From assembly GCA_025766275.1 (NCBI GenBank), contig JAFKAC010000183.1, forward strand, positions 18,257 to 82,256: DNA of 64,000 bases. Reading direction: 5' to 3'. This document shows positions 26,001-36,545 of the stretch, in pieces. The stretch is from Lactarius indigo. Lineage: Eukaryota > Basidiomycota > Agaricomycetes > Russulales > Russulaceae. The notes under the pieces were generated by a model. The model was not told the DNA's origin. It saw nothing but the letters and a program-made list of their open reading frames with translations, and did not search any database. Positions within the stretch are counted from its first letter, which is position 1; each line of letters starts with the position of its first letter. The position numbers were made by a program, and so were the translations under genes.

Positions 26001-27165
26001 GACACTTGTGGGGTCGATAAAGTTCTCTAGGGATACGTACGACATCTACTATGCCAATACGGCCCTTCTCCCCACTGCCCAAGCAGAACCGGCGCCTATG
26101 GGTGAGTCTAATGTGTGGACACTAAATGAAGGCGAGCCAGACGCTACAGTCCATGACATTTGCAAATTTATTGTCGAGTACATTAACTCCGATGTCATGG
26201 TTTGTTCGCTCCTGAAGGTTATGCCCTCGCGGAGGCTCACGTTTTGTGTGATCTATAGGGTTTGCTTGCGAACCGGCATATCACCATCGCGGATCAGTCC
26301 AAGGTGTGACATTATTTCGTTTGCAGTATGACCGCCCTCTCATGTCCTATAGGACGGCGTATTCGACAATAGGTGCATGAAGCTCGCTTCCTTGTGCAGC
26401 AAGGCCATCGACTATGCAAAGAACGGCGTGCCTGTCGACATTCGCAAAAATTATCTCCCAAGACTTTTGATCAAGTCCAAGCCGAACTGGGACATGAAGG
26501 AGGTGACCGGTGCCCGGGAGCTAGAATACTACGAGTCGGATCGAGCGCTAGGGCATATGTTCCGAAGCATCACGCTGCGCGACCCAAACGAGCCTATAGA
26601 CGGTTTTCCCACGACGCCCCCTGGTCTGATCGCTCCCCTGGAGGACCCAATATCGCGCACGGTTGCTCCACTTGTCCGGAGTACGCTCTACACTACGACT
26701 ACTACTGCTCTGGGGCCACCGGAAGCGGAAATAATAGGGGCGAAGGAGCTGCACGCGTGGTACGTGCGCGAGATGCGCTACATCTGCATGACACATACGC
26801 TCGTCGATGCGCCCGACGTGCGCCTCAAAGAGGAAGAGGTCGTGTTGGGTACAATCCTCGCGGCCACGACGCAGCCACGCTGGCGCTCGGACCGGGCGTA
26901 CCGTATGAGACTGCACAGCGGGGCGCTCGTGCGCGACATCCGCTCGCGGATTGTCCCGAAGGCCAAGGAAGATGAGCCGACGGAGGAAGAGCTGCGTGCA
27001 GGATTGCAGACTGCATGGAGAATGTGGTTCTGGGCGCAGCATCAGCGCGACAAGGACAAGGAGTTCATTGAGAGCTTCTCACTGATCGTTCTCGGTGTCG
27101 TCCTCGACTGTCTCAAGCGTCTCGGTGGACTCCCGGAGGCCCAAAGGCGCGCATATTTGACTTGA
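23004..27165 (+). CDS. Cellular RNA-dependent RNA polymerase, array copy 5
   Basis: Starts MEIELKSISFDADVYD and ends GGLPEAQRRAYLT, a read-through of about six codons beyond the usual stop. Introns parallel copy 1: a 54-nt first intron, GRP|FVVFDL, NR|PVVMALED and a P-loop-like turn before ACVQ. The active site ASCLAGGDLDG|DTYDIYYANTA is split by an intron (first Asp codon 25969-25971). One substitution to note is DESPTSHLHNG, where all other copies have GESPAGR.HNG, in an otherwise invariant N-terminal block. The core promoter is TTCATAAG instead of TATAAG, and the ATG is preceded by an extra ATC. It groups with copy 3 through most of its length. Predicted functional. Confidence 0.91.
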
Positions 27166-28189
27166 TGATCTGATTTTGTATTTGTCCGTTGTTGTACCAT
27201 GGTAGCCATGAAGGAAAATGAAAGGTGTACAGTATGAGAGTTCAATTGTCCGTGTACGCAACATATATCGAGAATGTGGATTAGTTACGAACTCAAAATG
27301 AACCCATCTCTTCTCGAGTTCGAGTAGGAATTCGCCTCGGCGGTTTGTTACCTCTTACAGCGGCGTGAGGTGCAGGATGCGCAGCCTGGCAGAGTTTTGA
27401 GTCGCTCACCGTGCTGGCCCCATTACAGCTGCACCTAGTCAGTCTGGACTAAACGTCTCAGTGCCGTGGCCCGCGACTGTCCTATGGTATGAAATATAGT
27501 ATGAGACCAATATGAGAGTCGATTTACAGGCTGGTGGGTACAACATTATTGATCCGTACTATGGCGCACGCAAAATATTCTTATATCGTACGTAATCCAA
27601 ACAAACGCGTCTCAAGAATCAAGACACGTCACGTTCTGACTTCTGACTCGGTCTGAGCGGCCTCAGGTTGTATTCAAGTCCTCAGACCTCGGCTGAATTT
27701 TTTTTTTCTGCTGTTACCATACCTCGGCGACTCCTAGACAGAGAACATCTGACTTTAGAGGAGAACTATTGTCCTTTGGGTCTCCTTCGACTCTGCGTCC
27801 CTCGTGTGCGTCTCATGTCGGGGATCGCCCACAGTCAGTAAGCTCTTGGTCTTATTACCAGCAAGTTCACCAACCGTCAAATTTTCATATTCGATCCTTG
27901 GCGACATTTGGTTCATAGGAGGGGTCACTACTTGTGGAAGGATAGAAAGACTGGTCCGTGCGTGCATACAGTATATCCCAGGTCTACCCTTCACGCATAG
28001 ATGGTCACCGGCCTAGGACTTGCAAAAATCGCTAGACGGACATGTTCGCTATGCTCCCATATTTGCACATTCTTTCTCGCCGAAAAACAATGCCTGCTCC
28101 GTCTGTAACGCTTCCGCACTCTCGCACTCCCCAGCTCGTCACTCCCTCTCAGTCATCCACCTACCCGTAAGACGGCGTTGAGAAGGCTA
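27166..28189. other. Intergenic region after the RdRP array
   Basis: The first ~170 bp keep traces of the unit tail (CATCTCTTCTCGAGTTCGAGTAGGAATTCG), marking the right end of the array near 27340. The rest is AT-richer and of no recognised content. A frame at 27804-28016 has no family features I know and is probably not a gene. Confidence 0.5.
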
Positions 28190-29160
28190 CTTTACTTGCC
28201 GACCTCAAGGAGAACCCTAATACCCGGAAGCCGTTGGTCCTCAGCCCGAACGGCCAGCCCACTACAAGCCCCAACTGAATACCTTGCTCGGTGCATATAT
28301 AACCGATGACAAGCACGTATCAAAGGCGCACAGACTGCTGGACTCGCCCTCTCGACTATTGCAAAGGACTTTGTTCTGAGCGACGGCGGGATCACCTATA
28401 CACACCAGATGGTAATTTGATCAGCGTTTCGGAGCTCGTCGAAAAAAAAAAATAGTCAACTACCGTCGCTAAGAACGGACCATGCACCCTGCCGAAGCGT
28501 GCTGCGAGCTGGTAGGTCCCCCACGGTATACCCGGCACAGCTTTCCACTTTACCAGTCAGACCCCTTCTTGGTGCAGCGTCGATTTCGGAGTAGTCCCAA
28601 CTCGACTTGACAAAGAGACATCGGAGCCGTAAGGGCCTGTTCCTGGAGACCATCATCCACCAGTGCACCGCGGGACACTTACGTTACCTACAGTAATGTT
28701 TTTGTTTGGTGCTTCCTGGGTACGATCCTCTGTCTTGCGCTTCTATCATTACTGCGGTCCTTACTCTCGCCCACCCAGCCTTTCATGGAACACATAAGGC
28801 GCTTCTGGAAGGACGTCCGGGTTGGGCCGTTTCTGCATTTATTTCCACTGAATCTTGTGAGCAAGCCTGAGGCTCTCGGGAGCTCCGTCGGTACACCCGC
28901 AATACAGTGGGAACATGTGCGCTCCAGCGTACCCCAATTTCTCTCTACCGTAAGATAGACTATCATGCAAGCGCCGTGGAAAATCGATGTGAGCTGACCG
29001 CATAACCAGAACGAATGCGCAGTCGTTTCGACTAATGTCCCCAGGCACATTACTGACTGCGGCACTCTTGTGCAAACATTTATCCCGAACGCACAGGTTT
29101 GGTCGCCATCTTCTAGAGTTCTCGTAATTTATGCCGTTTGCTTTACGAAATGGTAGCAAT
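28190..29160 (+). mobile_element. Possible decayed Tc1/mariner-like transposase remnant
   Basis: With one stop in between, 28294-28395 reads NR*QARIKGAQTAGLALSTIAKDF. This looks like the N-terminal helix-turn-helix of fungal Tc1/mariner-type (DDE) transposases, in which a KGA..AGLS...IA..FG motif is common. Downstream frames are broken by many stops. I cannot find a catalytic DDE triad or terminal inverted repeats. It lies in gene-poor DNA between the RdRP array and the inverted repeat. The call is tentative. Confidence 0.3.
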
Positions 29161-29849
29161 TCACCCGGCTATCGGATGGAGTTGGGCGTCTCCCTCAGCA
29201 CTCGGTACTTTGAAGGGGGAAAGTAACGTTGCTTTCTCCTAACTGCGCGGCAAGTCGTCTTACCAAGTGATGAAGCCCTTTGTCTTTTTAGTCTGTACAC
29301 AATTCAAGGCTGAGACAGCCAGTCGTGGGCCTGGCCGGTGATATTGTTAGTTCTATCTGCCTCTTTTTTTTAACTCCCACATCAGGATCAGGACATGGGG
29401 CGTGTATAATACCGAGGAAGCGAGATCGATGGTAGACGTCCGAGTGCTCGGGCTAGTGTCTGAAGCTGAAGCGCTGAAGGTCGGAGTACAAGTGCGGAAC
29501 TGCCGTGCGTTCGGACGGATTTCTGTGTAAGCGGTCATTTTGAGTTAGGATCGTCTCCAGTTTATTGATATAGACATCGCAATGTGGCGTTCATCCTCGA
29601 CAGACTCTATTCACTGCTTAAGGCCCGGGCCCGATTCAATGATAGCGACAACTATGCAGTATTGGTGTGTGTGATAGAGTGCCAGTGACTCCGAGGGCAG
29701 ATCCTCATTCAAAAAAGTAACGTCTATTTTTCAGGAAAAGCGAAGACGTAATTTATTTGTAGCTTGAACTGGTCCTCACGAAATCTCTCGACACCTGCCC
29801 CGTGCCGCTTATGATATTGGGGACTAACGCTGGGCCAACTTGTTGCCAC
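29161..29849. other. Intergenic DNA left of the inverted repeat
   Basis: No coding frame, RNA gene or repeat that I can support. Confidence 0.4.
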
Positions 29850-31360
29850 TCACCGCAGTGAGTGCCATACTGTGCTGACTCGGAACCAACAAGTGAGTCT
29901 GTAGGTGCGGACTCGCTGGAATTGCCAGGTTAAAACGCAAACGCCGCAGCTCGGGTAAGGAAGGTCTACTCAACGTGCTCTCATCGCGACAGGGATCTGT
30001 CCATTTCCTTTAACTCGTTATATCGCAACCTCGGGGTGTTCCTCCAACCGTCATTGACCGGCGCCGTCACCTAACTTGAATGTCCTCACATGCTCAGTCT
30101 TATGTCATCGATACTGCCCAGCGTAGTCACCGCGTCCTCGTTGCTATACGCTGCGGAATAGAACTTCGCATTTTGTTGTGAGGAAAAAAGAATGCTGATT
30201 TTTGCAGGATGCGCGTATAAAGGAGATACCTGACGGGGAGAAAGAGGGCTCAGAGAACATCCAAAACTAAGACGATAATACTAACAGCAACAATACGACT
30301 ATCCTCCATGAAATTTGTTCTCGCCTTCATTTCCTTTTTCTTCCTCGCCAGCACCGTTCACGGCAGTGCCTTCCTCGAACCCAGAACGAAGGGCGACTAC
30401 GTGCAGAATCCTTCGGGAACTGCGTCATTCACATTTTATTCGGGCTGCGGCTATCCTGGTAAGCCCTAGTAAGCGTGCCTCCATGGTGCATACCCGAATG
30501 TAAAATCCCCCTTTAGCATGCGGAAAATCCGCTTCTGGATATACGGCCGCGATGAACCAGCTTTCCTTTGGTGCACCCTCGGGCCTCGGTGCCGGAGATG
30601 CATGTGGGCGGTGCTTCAAGGTGACAGGCTCGGCGGACCCGTACACGCCAAGCAACAAGGGCCCATTCAAAAGCATCATCGTGAAGGTCACAAATCTGTG
30701 CCCCATTGAGGGTAACGAGAAATGGTGCGGCCAGACGGTCTCCAACACCACCAACTCGTTCGGCCAGTCGGCGCAGTGCGTAAATTTCTTCTCTCTCCAT
30801 TTTCCCTTGTTTTCGCTACACGGGAGGAGGCTTAACGAAGTATGCACGGTCGCAGCTTCGACCTGTGCCAGGAGTCCGGTGCCTCTGGGGCGTTTTTCTC
30901 GTCGGGGAATGGCGCACTGACTGGGACATACGAAGAAGTATCGTGCACGAGTTGGTCCGGCTCTGAAGGCTCAAGCCTCTGGGATGGCGCGTGCCTCGCG
31001 GACGAAAGTACTGGTACTTGGCCCTCGACTGGCTGTGGGAATAAAGGTGCGGAGCTCATTCATTGCCTACGCCGCAGAACGTTTTGGTTCATGTAAAGTT
31101 ATGCTCTAGGTACTGCACCCTCTTGAATGAGAGGGGCGGGTGGTAGTGAGGTGCCGCATTATAGGGCAGCTGGAGGCACGCCCTGTGCGACAAATTTATG
31201 CCGGGGAAGTGATGGACACTAATGTCCCCGGCGCAGTCACTGCAAAGGTGAAAAAATAGCTGGCTTCGATGGTCATCTGAATAAATTTGTAAGATAGAAC
31301 GTGACAAAGGAAAGACCTAGTAAAAAGTCACGACTCACAGGGGATGTAAAACTCGTTTAA
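29850..31360 (+). repeat. Left arm of a large imperfect inverted repeat
   Basis: Pairs with 34915-36545 on the opposite strand. Shared blocks outside the gene include GCAGTGAGTGCCATA.T..GCTGACTCGGA near 29865, GCCGCAGCTCGGGTAAGG near 29943 (right arm reads CCTTACCCTAGCTGCGGC at 36421), CAACGAGGACGCGGTGAC-type sequence near 30130, and CACAGGGGATGTAAAA near 31336. The arm carries a complete GH45-like gene with its promoter. The arms are clearly diverged, so the duplication is not recent. Confidence 0.8.
30308..31126 (+). CDS. GH45 (subfamily C-like) endoglucanase / expansin-related secreted protein, copy 1
   Basis: Start MKFVLAFISFFFLASTVHG, a clear signal peptide. Exon 1 ends at 30458 (SGCGYP) and exon 2 starts at 30517 (ACGKSASGYTAAMNQLSFG). 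A second intron joins FGQSA to HFDLCQESG, and a third joins CGNKG to TAPS followed by TGA at 31124-31126. This gives about 200 aa, a single domain without a cellulose-binding module. GDACGRCFKVTG, IIVKVTNLCP and the CGNKGTAPS end are hallmarks of basidiomycete GH45 subfamily C, a double-psi beta-barrel related to expansins that cuts beta-1,4-glucan. It has a full cysteine set. It is one of two copies in opposite arms of an inverted repeat. Substrate is inferred from family only. Confidence 0.82.
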
Positions 31361-31885
31361 GAGCCTATACAATACTTGAGAGGATATACCCAAACTATTC
31401 TACGAGTTAGAGCGGATGAATTTTGTCAGACGATATAATCCGGGTGACCTCGATCACGTGCTCGCTCGATGGTGGGGTAACTATCTCGTTCATCGGTCTG
31501 CCCACTTGTTACTCAAAACGACTTAGCACCTAGCGCTCATGAACCCTGACTGAGGACAGCTAATTTATTACAGATGCGCGGCCTCGGCGCAATGTCTCTA
31601 GCAGGCGACCGAGGTGACAGCGCCCTCTTGCGAGGAGAAACACTGCCTCCCACTTTTCCCCTTTGAACCCAAAACGAACTCTCAGCACTCCCAATGTCCT
31701 CAACGCGCCGCACTATCTAACACGCGTAAAGCATACCGCTAACAACTGACAATAAATAGAACCACGGACTGGTGGCATGGCAGCATAGGGGACTTCCTCT
31801 CTTGTCTCCATTAAAGGGCGCATAAAATAGTCATACACCTTCTTAATGCCTATTCTGCTCCGCGCCAGCGCCTCAATACAGTTCT
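31127..31885. other. Inverted-repeat arm end and spacer edge
   Basis: 3' flank of the GH45-like gene, still pairing with the right arm up to about 31360. After that comes unique DNA leading to the 3' end of the truncated NLR gene. The residual out-of-frame ENCIEALARSRI at about 31885-31840 (minus) looks like decayed sequence from the continuation of that gene. Confidence 0.5.
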
Positions 31886-33915
31886 CTACATCGGTCGCCC
31901 GCCCATTTCCTCTAGGGCCGCGGGAAGGGTGTCTAGAGTGCGTCGGACATCCGTCGAGGGACATTTTCGCAGGGTGTCTAGCTGGCTTGCTACCCACCGG
32001 AACCTATATGGGAGAAGTGAAGCTCAGAAGCAACGGAACCAGTGTTGCCTTACCTCCCATCGGCCTTTTCTGAGAGCGTGTCTATAGCCAGTTGTTTGTC
32101 CTTCTTGCTCCATGACTGCATCGCCTGATCTGTGTTAACGACGTGGCGGATATACTCCTGAATGTCCCGTATTTGTCCAACTTCCTCGTGAAGCGAGATA
32201 GAGCGGTATGCCAAGGGCTCGAGAACGTCTTTGATGTAATGCGCGGGACGGCTGGTCACGCATATACGGAGCTTCGGATACAAATTGGAGGAGTTGGCGA
32301 GGTCCTGCAATAAGTCCAAGACAGGATTACGCGGAGACGACGTCGAGGCGGCGGTGTTCGAGCATTCATCTAGCGCATCGACGATTATGTAAGTTGGCAT
32401 TCGTTTGGCGGCTTTGAGCATATCTTTCAGACACTGAGTCAGTGCAGTCTCGCTGGGCCGCTCCCATCCGTTGCCATGTAGAGTGTATAGTTGAGAAAGG
32501 ATCTCCCAACAAGGGTCGGATTGGTTCCCAAGCTGGAGGAGAATAGAGGAAAGCAAGTCGCGGAGGTTGCACTTCTCGGGTTCTTTGTAATCGAAATAGA
32601 AGCAGGCCATCAAGGCGGTACCAGCCTCTTGCATGCGCTTGATATCTTCGATGATTGTGGAGCTGTCGACGCGTTCAATATTAAACAATCAAGCGCTGGT
32701 AATCAACGCACCACAGTACGGTCTTTCCGGAGCCCGCTGTCAAAGAGGCGATTAGCCAGTCCTACAAAGGTGTTGGAGAGGGGAAGTACGCACGTTTTCC
32801 GTGGATCCACAACAGTGTGCCCATCATTTTCCATTGGTTGAACGTGCTTCCCCTAGCCGATAGCTCTAAAAAATCAAGACGTTGAGCTTCTCAATCTAGA
32901 AATTCACCAGGAACCATGAGTGCACCATTAAGTCGTTCCATTGCTAATTCGTCGCACAATCAATTGGTAGGATGAGCGTAATGCTATTGAGCGAGAAAGT
33001 TCATTCGCACCTTCTTCGATTACTTTTAAATCCTCATCGACATTGCGCGTCGCCCGGTTGCTTGGCCTCGGCCTATTACCGGCGTCGCGCGTATTAGCCC
33101 TTTGATTTCGCAACAGGGTCCTCCGAGCCTCCTGTGTAAGGATGTCCAACTCCTGTAACGCATTCTCAATTGCCTCCCCCCCTTCAAACTCTCCAGCGGA
33201 TTGTTCTGCAATGTGGTGAGTAAAAGGTGATACAAGATAAGCAAATATCATACGTCTTCGCCTCTGCATCATTTCCCCGGCTGCAAGCGCAAGGACGGTG
33301 ATAATCTCATACATTATCTTTCGGCGTATCTCCATGATTTCCGGGGTGGGTCGAAGCCCAGGTTGAGGCTTGCGACGTTCGAGAGAACCACGGATACTCT
33401 CGAAGAGGTCAACGAGATCACTGTAGCTCTGGAGGACGCCCTTGGCTTCCTGAAAGACCGAAGGATGACTATTTGCCGTTATAAAAATAAGAGGGTAGAC
33501 TCACCGCGAGAAGAATACCAATAGCCGTGAAGATCAGCTTTCCAGGCTTGAATACGAGAAATAGGTGACTGAATACAATGGCCTATTAGGAACGTTGAGG
33601 GCTTACCAATTTAGTGGTCTCAGATTGGGACATAGTGTATAGGCCATGTACGATTGGTTTCAAGGCGTTCATCAGCCTCGAGTCGCCCTTGCGATATTGG
33701 TTGTAGTTCTTTCTGACTTGTTTACGATATTCGTACAGGATGGCCTTGGGAGTGGTGCAACTGTCAATTACGGCAGCGAAAGAGTGGGTGGATAAATCGA
33801 GTCCTGTCCGTGTTTTGAAGTCATCCAAAGCGACGTCGAAGTTTGTGCTTGAATTTGAAGCATTTGAAGCTGCAGCAGCGGAAGAGGAGGAGGAGGATTG
33901 TTGTGCTGTAGACAT
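31886..33915 (-). pseudogene. Goodbye-NACHT STAND (NLR-like) gene, C-terminally truncated
   Basis: The gene starts at 33915 with a Ser-rich leader, then FDVALDDFKTRTGLDLSTH. That is the start of the fungal STAND N-terminal (Goodbye) domain, which continues across introns as PGKLIFTAIGILLA and SYSDLVDLFESIRG. A linker exon follows (33195-33000). The P-loop HGKPGSGKTVLCS is assembled across two small introns near 32840-32690. The NACHT core runs to about 32050 with Walker B YIIVDALDEC and the TSRP sensor. After one more intron, RFRWVASQLDTL...DVRRTLDTLPAALEE meets a stop at 31886-31888, just where homologues read LDETYERVL. Everything C-terminal (winged helix, repeat domain) is missing. The linker also lacks the usual WLSPPDPSTNH motif. 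Most likely a decaying NLR; a short functional NACHT protein cannot be excluded. Confidence 0.65.
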
Positions 33916-34914
33916 ACTGATAATCGTGGTGGTTGAACGGAAAGGGGGCGATCGTGGAGTCCAGCTGACATCATCAACTAGTAACTATATTGAACCTCCG
34001 TCGCCTGCTCTAGTGTTGTCTCCTGTATCCTGACCAAAGTCCACATAACATCAGATCGTACAATTTCATGATGTCAATGCCACGTCATCACTCGTGGAGA
34101 AGTGGAATTTTTCTATCGTGCGAGTGAACTCTGTTTTATTAGGACTGCACCCAATGTTTGCCGCTGCCGTGACTGGCACTGATCATGTGAATGTATGCGA
34201 ACGTTCACCATAACACGCTACGGTCTCTTTTCTCTCTAGGGCCTAGGTTGTAGCTCCGAAAAATGAGTCACAACGGGGGTATCTCAGTTTGCCAATGCCA
34301 ATGCACTGCTCGCCAGCCACAATCCCGACAAATGATAACTGTAATTTTAAATCTCGATCACGATCCTAAGATCCAAAAGCGGGCCAATTACATGGTCAAT
34401 TTCTTCAACCCCAGAAATAGAAAGCTGAGCCAGCCTCCTTTTAGGATGCGCCTTGCTAACGTCTTCTCATCAGTCTCTGACTCGGGCCCCCTTGTCTCCG
34501 CTTTCTCAGGCTGCGCCGGGTATTTGAACTGGGTATTAGGGGTGTAAACGAGACTTTTTGGTACGCGGAATCGCAGTCACCACGAAGAAGCAATTGCGAC
34601 TGGAGCCCTTCCGGGTCATTCAACCGCAACAATCACTCTCCTTTGACCTCTCAACGGAGCTTCTTGCCCGCATCTTATCACACTAATATTTGCGCCTCCT
34701 CGTCCTCTTAGTGGTCTGTTTCTACGAAAACTGGGCTATTTCCTCGAATATCTTGCAACCCAACCTGACTGGTTTCCACGGGAAAACCTCATTGTACCTC
34801 ACTGTCTTCTCATCTTCTCTAGGATAAATTGATTCTACGTGCTACTGTTATCGTATACTGACCTTGCAGTCTATCTCCTCAAATGACCCGACAATATATT
34901 TTGGGTGTTTTTGC
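33916..34914. other. Spacer of the inverted repeat, right part
   Basis: Upstream region of the truncated NLR gene followed by AT-rich DNA. The frame at 34263-34547 has no recognisable features. No other content supported. Confidence 0.45.
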
Positions 34915-36545
34915 TCGCGAACGGCTTTTACATCCCCTGTGAGCTTGGAATCGCTGTTACCCGTGGCTTGCTTGTGACTATTGGCCTTTTTTTGTCACTT
35001 TTACTCTCAAAAATCACAAAATACTGACCAATGAGGGCGGGCTTTTGGTATTGCCTTTATTGAATTAACCACAGGTGACTCCTCATTCTCTCCTAGAGGC
35101 GCTAACCTTTGGATAAATTTTCCTAGAGCGTGTGAAATGGAGATGAAAGCATCGACAATTTAACGAATGTCGAGTTCCGAGAACATGTGAAACTCCCAGC
35201 GATACTAACTCATCTATTTGACTATGCTCTAGAAATTGATACAATTAAGTGTACATCATCTCGTACCTAGCCTCCGATCATCGCATGACGCATAACCCCC
35301 GTTGTCCCGCGATACGACACCTCGAGTCATTACTTTCCCGCCTCATTCGTTCAAGAGGGTGCGGTGCCTAGAGCGTAATTTTTTCATGAGCTAAAACGTT
35401 CTGCAGCGTGGGGAAGGGCTGAGCTCTGCACCTTTATTCCCACAGCCAGTCGAGGGCCAGCTAGTAGTATTTTCGCCCGCGAGACACGCGCCGTCCCAGA
35501 GGCTCGTGCCTTCAGAACCGGACCAGTTTGTGCATGGTACTTCTTCGTATGTGCCAATCAGTGCGCCATTTCCTGACGGGAAGAACGCCCCGGAGGCACC
35601 CGAATCCTGGTACAGGTCAAAGCTACATCCTTGCATTGTTAAGAACGCCAGCCGTGTGGTGAAGACGAACGAAAACAAGAAATTACGCACTGCACCGACT
35701 GGCCAAACGAATTGGTGGTGTTGGAGACCGTCTGGCCGCACCATTGCCGGTTGCCTTGGATAGGGCACAGATCTGTGACCTTCACGATGATGCTTTTGAA
35801 CGGGCCCTTGTCGCTTGGCGAGTACGGGTCCGCCGAGCCTGTCACCTTAAAGCATCGCCCACACGCATCCCCGGCACCGAGGCCTGACGGCGCACCAAAG
35901 GCAAGCTGGTTCATCGCAGCAGTATAACCAGAGACAGTTTTGCCACATGCTAAAGGGATTTTACACTCAGGTACGTGCCATGGAAGCACCATTAGTGAGG
36001 CTTACCAGGATAGCCGTTGCCCGAGTAAAATGTAAATGATGCGGTGCCCGAAGGATTCTGCACGTAGTCACCCTCTGTTCTGGCCTCGAGGACGGCGCCA
36101 CCGTGCACGGCGCTGGCGAGAAAGAAGGAAATGAAGGTGAGAACAGATTTCATGGAGGATGGTGGTATTGTGTTATTATCGTCGTTGTCTTTGGCGTTTT
36201 CTGAGACCTGCCCCTCCCTGTCAGGTCTTTCATTTATACGTGCATCCTGGGGAATTCTGCATCAAAGCCGTATTCCGCAGCGTATAGCAACGAGGACGCG
36301 GTGACCGCCTTACGCTGGCAGTGCTGATGACATAAGCATGGAGCCTTGGGTGACGGCGCTAATCAATGAATCAAAGGAAATGAGCCGACCCCTCGTTGCG
36401 ATGAAAGCATTCGGAGTAGACCTTACCCTAGCTGCGGCGTTCAAATTTCAGCCTGGGTGATTCTGGCCAGTGCACTTACAGAGTCGCTTCAAGTTATTGG
36501 CTCCGAGTCAGCGCCACTATGGCACTCACAGCGGCGGTTGGTGAT
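34915..36545 (-). repeat. Right arm of the large imperfect inverted repeat
   Basis: Reverse-complement partner of 29850-31360. It is somewhat longer because of extra DNA around 34960-35290, between the block TTTTACATCCCCTGTG (34926-34941) and the 3' end of the GH45-like gene. It holds the second GH45-like copy with its promoter region. Confidence 0.8.
35351..36153 (-). CDS. GH45 (subfamily C-like) endoglucanase / expansin-related secreted protein, copy 2
   Basis: The start codon complement is at 36151-36153 (MKSVLTFISFFLASAVHG, signal peptide). Exons join as in copy 1: SGNGYP|ACGKTVSGYTAAMNQ, FGQSV|HFDLYQDSG and CGNKG|TAPS, with the stop at 35351-35353. The core GDACGRCFKVTG and IIVKVTDLCP is the same. 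Two cysteines of copy 1 are replaced here: SGCGYP becomes SGNGYP and FDLCQ becomes FDLYQ. This fits joint loss of one disulfide. No stop or splice lesion seen, so I predict a secreted protein of about 200 aa. Activity on glucan is inferred from the family; the missing disulfide may change stability. Confidence 0.8.

Larger units (their letters stand above)
1440..27170 (+). repeat. Five-unit tandem array of [ARM 5' fragment - divergent promoter - RdRP]
   Basis: The RdRP start codons lie at 1949, 7505, 12700, 17844 and 23004, giving spacings of 5556, 5195, 5144 and 5160 bp. The first spacing is longer because of extra DNA at about 6200-6950. Homology between units begins inside the ARM gene, near 1440 in unit 1 and near 6990, 12200, 17375 and 22540 in the others. 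It runs through the promoter and the complete RdRP gene into a shared 3' tail (a stretch like ATGTACCACGGTAGG). ARM intron sequence is retained in the fragments, so duplication happened at DNA level, consistent with unequal crossing-over. Only the leftmost ARM copy continues into an intact gene, so unit 1 is at the ancestral position. Confidence 0.93.

Noticed and set aside
26373..26975. 200-codon plus-strand frame inside RdRP copy 5
   Set aside because: It overlaps the last RdRP exon in another frame and is Arg/His-rich, a shadow of the real frame.
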